Positions 5,895 to 13,205 of a stretch of DNA of 26,013 bases are shown one piece after another. The first letter of the stretch is position 1. Every line of letters starts with the position of its first letter. A program made the translations under genes and the position numbers. The DNA comes from a virus. The notes under the pieces are model-generated. The model searched no databases. It was not told where the DNA came from and saw only the letters and a list, made by a program, of their open reading frames with translations. The DNA lies in IMG/VR virus record IMGVR_UViG_3300034092_000346, positions 1-26,013 of that record; one strand, given 5' to 3'.

Positions 5895-6087
5895 TGTTAA
5901 AATAAACGTACTGTTCAAGGCGCTCAAGGCGTTGATCTGCCTCACCTGCTCGGTGAACAAGCACATCAACGGACTTAGCAATGTTATGAAGCGTCAGCAG
6001 GTGCCATCCGAACAGTCCCAATGCTGCTGTAGCAATGATATTTCGGATAATCTCCTGGTGGTCCTCATCTGATGGCCCGTTCGACAT
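5875..6087 (-). CDS. Small membrane/coil protein at the T7 Rz position, 70 aa
   Basis: I chose the ATG at 6087 (MSNGPSDEDHQEII); the extension to 6126 begins with TTG. Residues about 13-30 (RNIIATAALGLFGWHLLTL) form a likely single membrane segment. A short coiled coil follows (VHRAGEADQRLERLEQYVYF), with a soluble C-terminal tail. The GGAGG before the ATG is unusually close. In T7 the gene between maturase A (18) and terminase (19) is the Rz inner-membrane spanin, and the topology and place here fit a short spanin-like or XhlA-like protein. No outer-membrane partner with a lipobox was found, so this is tentative. Confidence 0.6.
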   Translation of the reverse strand: MSNGPSDEDHQEIIRNIIATAALGLFGWHLLTLHNIAKSVDVLVHRAGEADQRLERLEQYVYFNNGASKK

Positions 6088-6295
6088 CCTCCATCTCCAA
6101 TTCGAGTGATTCAAAGAGAGAAGCAAGGGGACTTCCAGTCACCGGAAGGCCAGTGATGTTATTTTTGGACAACCAATCAGCTGCTGCCTTCAAATCTTGG
6201 GTTGTAGCAGTTCCGCTCTTGATGCGGACGATCAATTCTTCTGTAACAAGCCCATGAAGCTCGTTGAATTGATCTTCAGTGGCTCTCATTGTCAT
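6065..6295 (-). CDS. Probable maturase A / terminase small subunit
   Basis: The protein is 76 aa, or 74 from the second ATG at 6289, which has the ACAATG context seen elsewhere. It has a helical N-terminal half (ATEDQFNELHGLVTEELIVR), then a TTQDLKAAADWLSKNNITG segment, a Pro-containing linker and an acidic C-terminus. The pattern of a helix, 'TxxDLxAAxxWLxxNxI' and a short tail resembles T7 gp18 (89 aa), which recognises DNA with gp19. The gene lies in the T7 gene 18 place, upstream of an Rz-like gene. Its start overlaps the previous stop as TGATG. I am moderately confident; identity is weak by eye. Confidence 0.65.
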   Translation of the reverse strand: MTMRATEDQFNELHGLVTEELIVRIKSGTATTQDLKAAADWLSKNNITGLPVTGSPLASLFESLELEMEDVERAIR

Positions 6296-6636
6296 CAGTT
6301 TACCAGTTCAGTGATGAACAGAGTATCGCTAGAACCAGTTCCTTGAATGGCGGCAATGTTAGCACCAATTGGAACGGCCAAATTAATGCGTTCACCAGTC
6401 TTCAAGTAATGAGTAGAGCTTGAAGCAGTTTGAGCACCGACTCCAATCTGGTAATGACAATGATTACCACCAGTACAAAGAATGGAAACAAACCGACACG
6501 TTGAAGTCAGCGCCAAATTAACGCTGGTTGCTCCAAGAGTGATGGTGCGAGCGGTTCCGACTTCAAACGCGGTTGTTGTATCGCTGGTTAGAAAACTTCC
6601 AGCAACAGTTGTGCCATTAGTAGTAAGAGAAGCCAT
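6295..6636 (-). CDS. Small beta-rich virion-like protein, 113 aa
   Basis: The protein is Thr/Ser/Ala/Gly-rich with short alternating hydrophobic strands, no membrane segment and few charged residues. Segments such as TARTITLGATSVNLALTSTC and LKTGERINLAVPIGANIAAI read like a capsid decoration or tail-knob beta-sandwich. I do not recognise a family. Its codons are more AT-rich than those of the capsid gene. It overlaps the maturase A-like gene by one base and follows the 244-aa gene by four bases, so it belongs to the same transcript. Confidence 0.65.
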   Translation of the reverse strand: MASLTTNGTTVAGSFLTSDTTTAFEVGTARTITLGATSVNLALTSTCRFVSILCTGGNHCHYQIGVGAQTASSSTHYLKTGERINLAVPIGANIAAIQGTGSSDTLFITELVN

Positions 6637-6640
6637 TTAC

Positions 6641-7375
6641 TTATGCCCACGATCCAACAGAAGTGTTAGCACCAGCAGCACCGATTGGCCAAATTTCAAA
6701 ATAACTTCCAGCATAGGTAGAATATGCTCCACCTGGGTTAGCAGAAAGTTGATATTGAGGAATAAATGTACCACCAGCATTTACACTTATAGTGCCTTGC
6801 AATAAATAACTAGCGGAAAATGTAGCTACCGTTATAGAACTAGATAGTGTTGCGTTTGTTGCAACTGTTATATGTGCCGTTACAACTGAACCGGTTCCTA
6901 CTCCTGGCACAGCTGTGGTGCTACGAGTTTCAGCAGCTTTGTAAAAGATATTATTAAGAGTGGCAGTTCCTCCAAATGAAATTCCCAGTGTATGCGAAGT
7001 TGTACCAGCAGTTTTACTCAGTAAAAAATCTGACCTAAACGCATATACTGTACCAGCAACTAGTGTAATACCGGCATTAAAAACTGGTTGTGCTCCAGTT
7101 CCTGTTCCGCCTGTAAAATTGCTATTTAATCTATACAGCATTAAAGATGGTGATATGCTTCTACCAGATGTTGCACTGGGTGTAGTATAAATCACCTTGC
7201 CGTCGTATTCAACTGCTCCAGCCGATGCTGATGTTAGGTTGGTTCCAGATTGCAGTGTTAATGGCGATGCTGAAGTTGTGCCTGCTGCCAGCGTTAGGTT
7301 ACTAGTTAATGTGCCGCCACTAAACGCACCACTATCATCAAATGTTCCCGTAAAGGGATTAAATGCGTATGCCAT
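6641..7375 (-). CDS. Virion structural-like protein, 244 aa
   Basis: It begins MAYAFNPFTGTFDDSGAF, an opening I recognise from structural proteins of many cyanophages. It is followed by a low-complexity linker (TSNLTLAAGTTSASPLTLQS) resembling a tail-fibre shaft, then a globular beta-rich C-terminal part ending YFEIWPIGAAGANTSVGSWA. No enzyme motif is visible. It is probably a minor fibre or decoration protein exposed on the virion. Codon use is AT-rich relative to the capsid gene, which suggests a mosaic insertion. Receptor or appendage function is inference. Confidence 0.7.
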   Translation of the reverse strand: MAYAFNPFTGTFDDSGAFSGGTLTSNLTLAAGTTSASPLTLQSGTNLTSASAGAVEYDGKVIYTTPSATSGRSISPSLMLYRLNSNFTGGTGTGAQPVFNAGITLVAGTVYAFRSDFLLSKTAGTTSHTLGISFGGTATLNNIFYKAAETRSTTAVPGVGTGSVVTAHITVATNATLSSSITVATFSASYLLQGTISVNAGGTFIPQYQLSANPGGAYSTYAGSYFEIWPIGAAGANTSVGSWA

Positions 7376-7379
7376 TAAC

Positions 7380-7628
7380 TTAACTCTTAGTAACGCTTGT
7401 CAAATTACTACCGCTGTATGTTAATGTCAGCGTTGCCACAGTGGTTCCACCAGATCCACCAGTCTTATAAACTACTCCAGTCAAGTTACTGCCCGTATAG
7501 GTAAGAGACACATAATCATGCGTAGGAATTTCAAGACCAGTGACGGTTGGAATAGGATTAGTGGAGGCATTTGCAATTTCCACATAATCCAAAGAGTACC
7601 TACCCGAAGGTGGTGTGAGTACGGTCAT
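7380..7628 (-). CDS. Small repeat-containing structural-like protein, 82 aa
   Basis: It has two copies of a short unit, LTYTGSNLTGVVYK and LTYSGSNLTSVTK, separated by a Gly/Thr linker. The N-terminal part includes VEIANASTNPIPTVTGL. Such units occur in phage appendage proteins. Its ATG overlaps the endolysin stop as ATGA, so the two are probably co-translated. It shows no lysis-like membrane segment. I consider it a small virion appendage protein of unknown role. Confidence 0.6.
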   Translation of the reverse strand: MTVLTPPSGRYSLDYVEIANASTNPIPTVTGLEIPTHDYVSLTYTGSNLTGVVYKTGGSGGTTVATLTLTYSGSNLTSVTKS

Positions 7629-8608
7629 TTGTTATTCTCCTCAATGAGGCGGATGAGTTTGCTAGGATAGGACGGATCGGTCGCGTAGCCTTCGCTTTGG
7701 AGCAACTGACAGCACTCCTTCCACGACGTAGCACGGTTGATGCCCTTGTAGCCCTTATAATCTTTGTACCACATGGCAATCAGGTGGTCGATACAAGCAG
7801 TAGGGCTAGGATAGTCCTTGAAGGTAGCAACGACGGTGGTCCAGCGACCATTTAGGAACTCTTTTGTTTCCTGATTTGTGCCTGGTGTGCCCTTGATGCC
7901 AAAGAAGTTGTTCTTGCCAGACGTGTGTTGACCCCAGCTGCTTTCCAGGGCCCACTGGGCTGCCACAACCTCAGGAAACTTGGCTCCACAGGCCTTAGCA
8001 ACGGCCTTGACGCCCTTCCATGAGTTCTCAAAGGTAAGGGAAGCAGGGGCAATCTTGATTTCTTCGATGCGACGGAGGTCCATGAACCATGCCTCACCGC
8101 CGTGTGTCCACCGTGGAAGCCAATTCTTCCAGGTATAACTGACGCTTTTGCCGCCAAAGCCTCGATGAGGATAGCCTCCATTAAGATTGTCTAGTTCCCC
8201 GTAGGGGTCATGGAAGATGCCGTGGGTTTCGGTTGCTCCAATCAGCAGAATCCAGTGCCCACCACCACGAGGGGCAGAGGACGGACCGTGATGAAGGAAG
8301 CCAACAGGCACCGGAAGACCAGCACCGAGGCGATCATAGAGACCTTGGAGGCTGCCATTCTTGTAGAAGGTGGCCTTGACGTTGTAAGTAGCGGCTGCTT
8401 TGATCTGTGACTGTGGGTTCGTGGTGTCCCCATACTTGAGGACAGTTCTCAGGTAGTCATCATCAGCATTGACCCCCGACAAGGCGGAAGGCCATAGGTA
8501 TTTGACACCCATGGCCATCGTGCTAGAAAAGCACATCCTATCTGCGTGGGCCGTGCGACTATCTGTTTGTGGGTAGTACTGGGCAACCGGCAGGAGGATG
8601 TTTGTCAC
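7625..8608 (-). CDS. Two-domain endolysin: C39-like peptidase plus glucosaminidase
   Basis: The 327-aa protein degrades peptidoglycan at lysis. Residues 1-180 look like a C39/papain-type peptidase: Cys26 in RMCFSST, His118 in GGGHWILLIG and Asp134 in FHDPYGE would be the triad. Residues about 195-327 look like a FlgJ-type beta-N-acetylglucosaminidase, with Glu222 in AAQWALESSWG and the following NNFFGIKG motif. There is no signal peptide, so it needs a holin. It starts at GTG 8608, overlapping the stop of the holin-like gene as GTGA, and its own stop overlaps the next ATG. T7 uses an early amidase instead, so this is a different lysis solution. Confidence 0.88.
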   Translation of the reverse strand: MTNILLPVAQYYPQTDSRTAHADRMCFSSTMAMGVKYLWPSALSGVNADDDYLRTVLKYGDTTNPQSQIKAAATYNVKATFYKNGSLQGLYDRLGAGLPVPVGFLHHGPSSAPRGGGHWILLIGATETHGIFHDPYGELDNLNGGYPHRGFGGKSVSYTWKNWLPRWTHGGEAWFMDLRRIEEIKIAPASLTFENSWKGVKAVAKACGAKFPEVVAAQWALESSWGQHTSGKNNFFGIKGTPGTNQETKEFLNGRWTTVVATFKDYPSPTACIDHLIAMWYKDYKGYKGINRATSWKECCQLLQSEGYATDPSYPSKLIRLIEENNK

Positions 8609-8802
8609 CGGAGGGAATCCTTAAATTTGCGGATCTTGTCGTCCTCAGACCGAAGGGGCTTCAGTAGAGTGACGACTTTAAGAAAGACCTGAACAACGCT
8701 GTTGGAGCGATACTTGCTCAGTCCAATGACCTCGGATGCAATGAAGAGTCCGAAGAAAATGGCAGCTTCATAAGAAAGCTTAAGGCCGAAGATAGTAATC
8801 AT
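8605..8802 (-). CDS. Probable holin (T7 gp17.5-like place)
   Basis: This is a 65-aa protein with one hydrophobic segment at about residues 10-28 (SYEAAIFFGLFIASEVIGL) and a strongly charged C-terminal tail (LKPLRSEDDKIRKFKDSLR). T7 gp17.5 is a 67-aa holin at the equivalent place after the fibre gene. The start overlaps the stop of the upstream 42-aa ORF as ATGA, and its stop overlaps the endolysin GTG, so it is in a tightly coupled lysis cassette. Sequence identity to known holins cannot be judged by eye; the call rests on size, topology and neighbours. Confidence 0.7.
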   Translation of the reverse strand: MITIFGLKLSYEAAIFFGLFIASEVIGLSKYRSNSVVQVFLKVVTLLKPLRSEDDKIRKFKDSLR

Positions 8803-8927
8803 TTGCCTTGTCCTCGTGATTGTTTACGAGAGTGATTTGGTAGGGAATGTTGCCCCTGCCCCTGTTTAGTCTTTTTCGGGGGGCCGGGGACGTGGGTCAC
8901 CTTTGTTGTAGATTTAGGTTTGGCCAC
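8799..8927 (-). CDS. Tiny basic GTG-start protein, 42 aa
   Basis: It begins with GTG two bases after the stop of the 91-aa gene and ends with TGA inside the ATGA overlap with the holin-like gene. The translation starts (M)AKPKSTTKVTHVPGPPKK, continues TKQGQGQHSLPNH and ends SRKQSRGQGK: no acidic residues, Lys/Arg/Gln/Gly-rich. The 'GPPKKTxQGxGQHS' and 'YRGQGK'-type ending resembles small cyanophage proteins I recall. The position inside a chain of coupled genes supports that it is real. Its function is unknown. Confidence 0.6.
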   Translation of the reverse strand: MAKPKSTTKVTHVPGPPKKTKQGQGQHSLPNHSRKQSRGQGK

Positions 8928-8929
8928 GG

Positions 8930-9205
8930 TTACAAATACTGTTGATAAATAGCAAGCAGTTCTTCATAAGATACTGCCGCTAAAATCTCCATTTCAACCT
9001 GATCACATCGTTGCCGGTACTGCTCTCTCTCTTGAAGAACATTATCAGGCAATGGTTTGCCGCTAGTAGGATCCGCAGCTCGGATCACTTGCCAGTCGGT
9101 TTTGACAAGAGTAGCAGCAAGGTTGGCCTTGTTGAGATACAAAAGGTCAGATCTAATCTGTTCAACTACATGAGGTTGACCGTTGGTTTCAAAAAATCGG
9201 TTCAT
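8930..9205 (-). CDS. Small tail-associated (chaperone-like) protein, 91 aa
   Basis: The protein is all helical and has the segment TDWQVIRAADPTSGKPLPDN, followed by LQEREQYRQRCDQVEMEILA and a short C-terminal helix. A 'TDW.VIRA.E.G...P.....ER...R..C' pattern is common in small proteins encoded directly after tail fibre or spike genes, including XkdW-like and tail fibre assembly types. Here it follows the second spike by nine bases. A fibre chaperone or trimerisation helper is the most likely role, inferred from pattern and place. There are no membrane or enzyme motifs. Confidence 0.6.
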   Translation of the reverse strand: MNRFFETNGQPHVVEQIRSDLLYLNKANLAATLVKTDWQVIRAADPTSGKPLPDNVLQEREQYRQRCDQVEMEILAAVSYEELLAIYQQYL

Positions 9206-9214
9206 AAGCTTATG

Positions 9215-10648
9215 TTATGAATTGGCAGAACGAGAAATTTCATACCAGTATGGAGTCCGATAGATGAGTGTCAAGGTGTCTCCTGCGGTAGACGTGAAGT
9301 TTGTGCCGCCAAGAAGGTAGGCGTTGCTGCGGTTTATTGTTGTGTTTGAGTCGTTAAAGACGCAAGTGACAACTTGACCGTCTATTGCGTTGCTTAAGTT
9401 TGTAATAATAGTTGATGAACTATTGTTAAACCATAGGGAGTTTAGCCCTCTAACAGAGGGAGATGTATCCCCATTGGCCGCAGTACCCAATGACGCAGTG
9501 ACGAGTCCTCTTGGTGTTTGACGAAGGCTGTCAATGACATTGCCAAATGCAACAACGTTCGAGTACCCAGTAGCGCCAGACACCTCGGTAGCGCCAGCAA
9601 CAAGTGAGTTTCCGATAAGAGTGACACTTCTAGAGGCAATGTTGCTTACAAAGTTATACGCTGAAGCGAGTTGAACCGTGGTAACACCAGAAATGAGTAC
9701 ATCGGCTGCAGCCCAATTCAATCGGAATATCTGACTTGTTGTGCTAGTGCCTGAAATATACCCACCATACACATTGATTCCACGAGCATCCGTAGTTCCA
9801 GACCCGGAAACCTCTAAAAATGCTGCTGAACCCCCGTTGCGTTCCATGTGAAGGCCATGGAAAGTTGCTCCTCTGCATTGTTTAATTTCGATAGCTGCAG
9901 CAGGTTCATCAGTAAAAGTACTAATACTGCCACCAAACCATTCAAAATCAACAATATCCATAGAACCAGACATTCCAAGAACAAGGCGGCATTGTAGAAG
10001 CTGCGCATTAAACATTCTGCAGTCCTGTGCTCTGTCAGCCAAAACACCTACCTGGCCCACGCCATTGCCAAAGATATTGATGTCGCGCAGGATTGCATGA
10101 TCACATCTGCCTGGATTAGCTGCTGCGATGCCCAGAATAATTGCAGCTGTGGACGGAAACACGGTTGGGCGCATACAGACTTCCTGGATAAGAAAGCCGT
10201 CAGTAACACCAACACGAATAAAAGATGTGCAAGTGCCCGTATTTTCAAAGTCAAGCGAGCGAACGCTGCTATTTCGGCAGTCCGCGCCTACGTCAACAGC
10301 GATAGACGCCCCTCCAATCCACTTAAGGACAGTCGGTGCATTATTTTGACCAGCCAGGCTGCTTCCTGACCCAATAAGCGAAATACCTTTGTTTGCCCCA
10401 GAAAGTGATAGCGTATTAGCAAAACAGTAGATTCCTGGAGGGAAAAAAACAACTCCACCTCTATTTGTAAGCGTTGCAGCAATAGCCGCCTGAATGGCCG
10501 CCGTATCATCCGCCACACCGTTTCCAACGGCCCCAAAGTCCTTAACGGATACAACATCCCTGAGCTTATTCTCAACGGTCCTCTGGACACCTCCAGCCCC
10601 CGAAGGGGTGAAGGCGCCGAGGTCGGAGATGTTTCGTGTTTTAGTCAT
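9215..10648 (-). CDS. Second tail spike, pectate-lyase-like beta-helix
   Basis: The 477-aa protein has a short N-terminus (MTKTRNISDLGAFTPSGAGG) that ends in the spike-neck motif VKDFGAVGNGVADD at residues 35-48. A long Gly/Asn/Val-rich right-handed beta-helix body follows (for example VFFPPGIYCFANTL), then a compact beta-rich C-terminus (LIYRTPYWYEISRS). This architecture is typical of capsule- or EPS-degrading or binding spikes. It has no T7-type virion adaptor, so it probably docks on another protein. It overlaps the 90-aa gene as TAATG. Catalytic residues cannot be assigned by eye. Confidence 0.85.
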   Translation of the reverse strand: MTKTRNISDLGAFTPSGAGGVQRTVENKLRDVVSVKDFGAVGNGVADDTAAIQAAIAATLTNRGGVVFFPPGIYCFANTLSLSGANKGISLIGSGSSLAGQNNAPTVLKWIGGASIAVDVGADCRNSSVRSLDFENTGTCTSFIRVGVTDGFLIQEVCMRPTVFPSTAAIILGIAAANPGRCDHAILRDINIFGNGVGQVGVLADRAQDCRMFNAQLLQCRLVLGMSGSMDIVDFEWFGGSISTFTDEPAAAIEIKQCRGATFHGLHMERNGGSAAFLEVSGSGTTDARGINVYGGYISGTSTTSQIFRLNWAAADVLISGVTTVQLASAYNFVSNIASRSVTLIGNSLVAGATEVSGATGYSNVVAFGNVIDSLRQTPRGLVTASLGTAANGDTSPSVRGLNSLWFNNSSSTIITNLSNAIDGQVVTCVFNDSNTTINRSNAYLLGGTNFTSTAGDTLTLIYRTPYWYEISRSANS

Positions 10649-10920
10649 TAGACTTCCTCCGTAACCGGAGGCATTACGTTACTAATGAGACTGCTCTGGT
10701 AAGTCGCAATCACATTTGGCGTCCACAAAGCAGCAGCCACTGCCTGTAGTTCTGGACAATCAGAACTTACATCATCTCCAGGAACACGGACATGACGGTG
10801 ATAGGTGCGCCCAACTTCAACGCCGTCCTTTTCAATGATGTCAGCACGACGGCATTGAATGACAGAATGCGGTGGTGTAATTTCAAGTTTGTACTCTTGA
10901 CGTTCAATAAAAGTAGCCAT
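10648..10920 (-). CDS. Conserved small protein between the two spikes, 90 aa
   Basis: I chose the ATG at 10920 (MATFIERQEYKLEITPPHSV) because GGAGG lies at normal spacing from it; the ATG at 10929 abuts that Shine-Dalgarno. The protein contains CRRADIIEKDGVEVGRTYHR and VPGDDVSSDCPELQAVAAAL, which I recall from small ORFs beside tail fibre genes in cyanophages and other marine podoviruses. It has no membrane or catalytic motif. Lying between the adaptor fibre and the second spike, it could be a connector or chaperone, but this is inference. Confidence 0.65.
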   Translation of the reverse strand: MATFIERQEYKLEITPPHSVIQCRRADIIEKDGVEVGRTYHRHVRVPGDDVSSDCPELQAVAAALWTPNVIATYQSSLISNVMPPVTEEV

Positions 10921-10982
10921 TAGGATCATCCTCCAGATGAAACAGGTTTTAAGCTAAGTTGCGGGCTTGTAAATTCAATTAA

Positions 10983-11000
10983 ATAAAGTTTATACTTTAT
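10983..11000 (-). terminator. Weak AT hairpin at the end of the fibre gene
   Basis: ATAAAGT-TTAT-ACTTTAT is a perfect 7-bp inverted repeat spanning the fibre stop codon; on the minus strand it is followed by TTAATTG. AT pairs and the lack of a long U-run make it a poor terminator at best. Confidence 0.25.
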
Positions 11001-13203
11001 AAACAATACTGAAATAAATACGACCGGATGTAAAAGTATTATTTACAAAATCGCCATTTTTAGTAAGAACTAATGTTGTACCGCCTGTGCCTAAGTAGCA
11101 ACTGTCACCACCTCCTGAAACCATGTCAAAATAACTAACTGGTCCTGAAGCGGAGAAAGAGGTAAGAGTTTTTGCTGCAAAAGGGATGCCAGTTATAAAA
11201 CATAATCCGCCCCCACTTGAGCTAACTGATGAAACAAAAAGAGAACCGTTAATGGTAACTGTATCACCAACTTTTGTATAAACGCCAACCCGATCACCAT
11301 ACACAAAAGTAGGAGCAGTCTCTCTAGTAAATCCAGGTGTCCAAGTACCTTCCTCGTAATCGTCTAATGTGTTGGCATCAGCCGATGAGTATTGAGTAAC
11401 CGGAAAAGCAATACCTTGTTGTGGATAGCCTGTGCGATAGTAATGATCAGCATAAGCTCCAGGCGTTGTACCACTTATAAAATCAATTCTGTTACCAGCC
11501 GGTGAATTTATTTTGGATCTAGGATTAGACGTAATTGTTCCATCGCCTAGTTGCAATTCATTTGTTCTGGTTTGAATGTCAAAGTAACCAGTTGTCATGT
11601 AGCATTGAAACGCACCAACGCTTGCGTTGTTTGTTACACCACCAAGAATGTTATGTCGATGGACTCCATAAAAACCAGACGTGGAAGTTGTTGCGCCTAG
11701 TTCTGCTGTTAGCGTGGAAATGGACAAACCTTCCACATAAACGCCAAAAAGATTGGCAACAGCGGCAATCCCAGATGCCCGACCAAGTTTAATAATATGA
11801 GTAGCAGATGCTTGGTTGACATCCATGACTCCGCCAAAGAAATCCCAGGTACCGGATTCGATGTCTACGCATTTAACTTCTGCATTAAAATGACAGCCGC
11901 TAAAGCTATTGCCTCCACCATCGCTTTGCAAGTATGCTGCTATGTTGCCACCAAACCAGCATTGGCTAAAGGTTACATAATAACATTCATTGGTAGTCGC
12001 AAGAGCAGTATCCATTGCAGTAACGACAACGTTTCTGACATTGGAATAACCAACACCACGCATATTCAGGCCGATGCTTCCAGTCAAGCGAGAGCTATTG
12101 TTAATGACTAGATCACTAATTTCCCAGCCAACTAGCCTACTGCCATATGTTGGGTTTTCTCCGTAGGGGCCACGCAGGAAGGACTTGTTTGTGAGACTAC
12201 CTTTAATAATTGAGCTTCTAGCTCCGGCTCCTCTAAGGCAAGTGTAGTCACGCAGTACCAACGATGATGAAATTAAATACTGTCCAGATGGGAAATAGAC
12301 AGCAGGTTGTCCGGTCAGAGCAATAGGAATGGCTTGCGTATAGGCATAATCAATAGCTGCTTGAATAGCAGCCGTGTCATCAACCACGCCATTGCCTACA
12401 GCGCCGAAGTCCTTGACGCTGACAACTTCCTTTAACTTACTGTCAACAGTCCTAGTAATAGCCCCAGAACCTGTCTGTGTCCAATAAATACCACCGGCTT
12501 GATCCGTAGTAGTGCCATTAGCGTTATTAACGCAATGAACATCTACTACATCTCCAACTTCAAGAGCTACAGCAAAGGTAACCGTAGTACCATTATCTGC
12601 TGTGTAATCGACGTTACGTTGCTGAAGAACACCATTAATAAAAACCGTTTCTCTGCTGGCAGAGTAAGCAAGTGTTCCGCCATACTCACCGGCACCCGAA
12701 AAGACGGTTTGATCAGCAGTAGCCGTTTGTCTCCACCTTGTAACTCCAGGCACAGTCAATTGGCCATAACGATCATCAACATATTTCTTGGTGGCACTAT
12801 CAGCATCCAAAGTAGGAGTGCCCACATTGATAATCTTGAATCCACCCATGTTGAGAATACCAAGCATGGTATCTCCAAACTTACTCAGAGCCCTAAACGC
12901 AATCTCTTGGACAGAGTAAAGAGTCTGTGAGAAGTTAGCATTCAAATCCTGAGCCTTGATGGCAGATCCAGGAAAGATGGTGGCCTTGGTTTCTTCATTA
13001 TCGGTGTCCCGATAGATCCGAATCGATGCCCCAGCGCCAGGAGCCGCAAGGAACTGAATTGAAGTGTCAGTAGCAAAGATATAGTTGGTGACAATGGTTC
13101 CATTAACCGAAACCTTGACATCCGACCTATCCAAATAAGGAAAAGACAGGGAATAGAGTACAGTGACTCCATCCCCCGTATAAGTGTTTTGAACGACAGC
13201 CAT
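10990..13203 (-). CDS. Tail fibre/spike with T7 gp17-type adaptor
   Basis: The 737-aa protein attaches to the tail and contacts the host surface. Residues 1-110 match the T7 gp17 N-terminal adaptor (QNTYTGDGVTVLYSLSFPYL, DVKVSVNG, DLNANFSQTLYSVQE). DADSATKKYVDDRYGQL at 133-149 is the usual segment after the adaptor. Residues 263-280 (VKDFGAVGNGVVDDTAAI) open a pectate-lyase-like beta-helix body. An EEGTWTPGF module near residue 640 begins a C-terminal beta domain. I chose the ATG at 13203 (MAVVQ) over a TTG at 13209. The start lies just past the gp16-like stop. T7 gp17 is 553 aa; the excess is the spike body. Confidence 0.92.
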   Translation of the reverse strand: MAVVQNTYTGDGVTVLYSLSFPYLDRSDVKVSVNGTIVTNYIFATDTSIQFLAAPGAGASIRIYRDTDNEETKATIFPGSAIKAQDLNANFSQTLYSVQEIAFRALSKFGDTMLGILNMGGFKIINVGTPTLDADSATKKYVDDRYGQLTVPGVTRWRQTATADQTVFSGAGEYGGTLAYSASRETVFINGVLQQRNVDYTADNGTTVTFAVALEVGDVVDVHCVNNANGTTTDQAGGIYWTQTGSGAITRTVDSKLKEVVSVKDFGAVGNGVVDDTAAIQAAIDYAYTQAIPIALTGQPAVYFPSGQYLISSSLVLRDYTCLRGAGARSSIIKGSLTNKSFLRGPYGENPTYGSRLVGWEISDLVINNSSRLTGSIGLNMRGVGYSNVRNVVVTAMDTALATTNECYYVTFSQCWFGGNIAAYLQSDGGGNSFSGCHFNAEVKCVDIESGTWDFFGGVMDVNQASATHIIKLGRASGIAAVANLFGVYVEGLSISTLTAELGATTSTSGFYGVHRHNILGGVTNNASVGAFQCYMTTGYFDIQTRTNELQLGDGTITSNPRSKINSPAGNRIDFISGTTPGAYADHYYRTGYPQQGIAFPVTQYSSADANTLDDYEEGTWTPGFTRETAPTFVYGDRVGVYTKVGDTVTINGSLFVSSVSSSGGGLCFITGIPFAAKTLTSFSASGPVSYFDMVSGGGDSCYLGTGGTTLVLTKNGDFVNNTFTSGRIYFSIVYKV

Positions 13204-13205
13204 TG

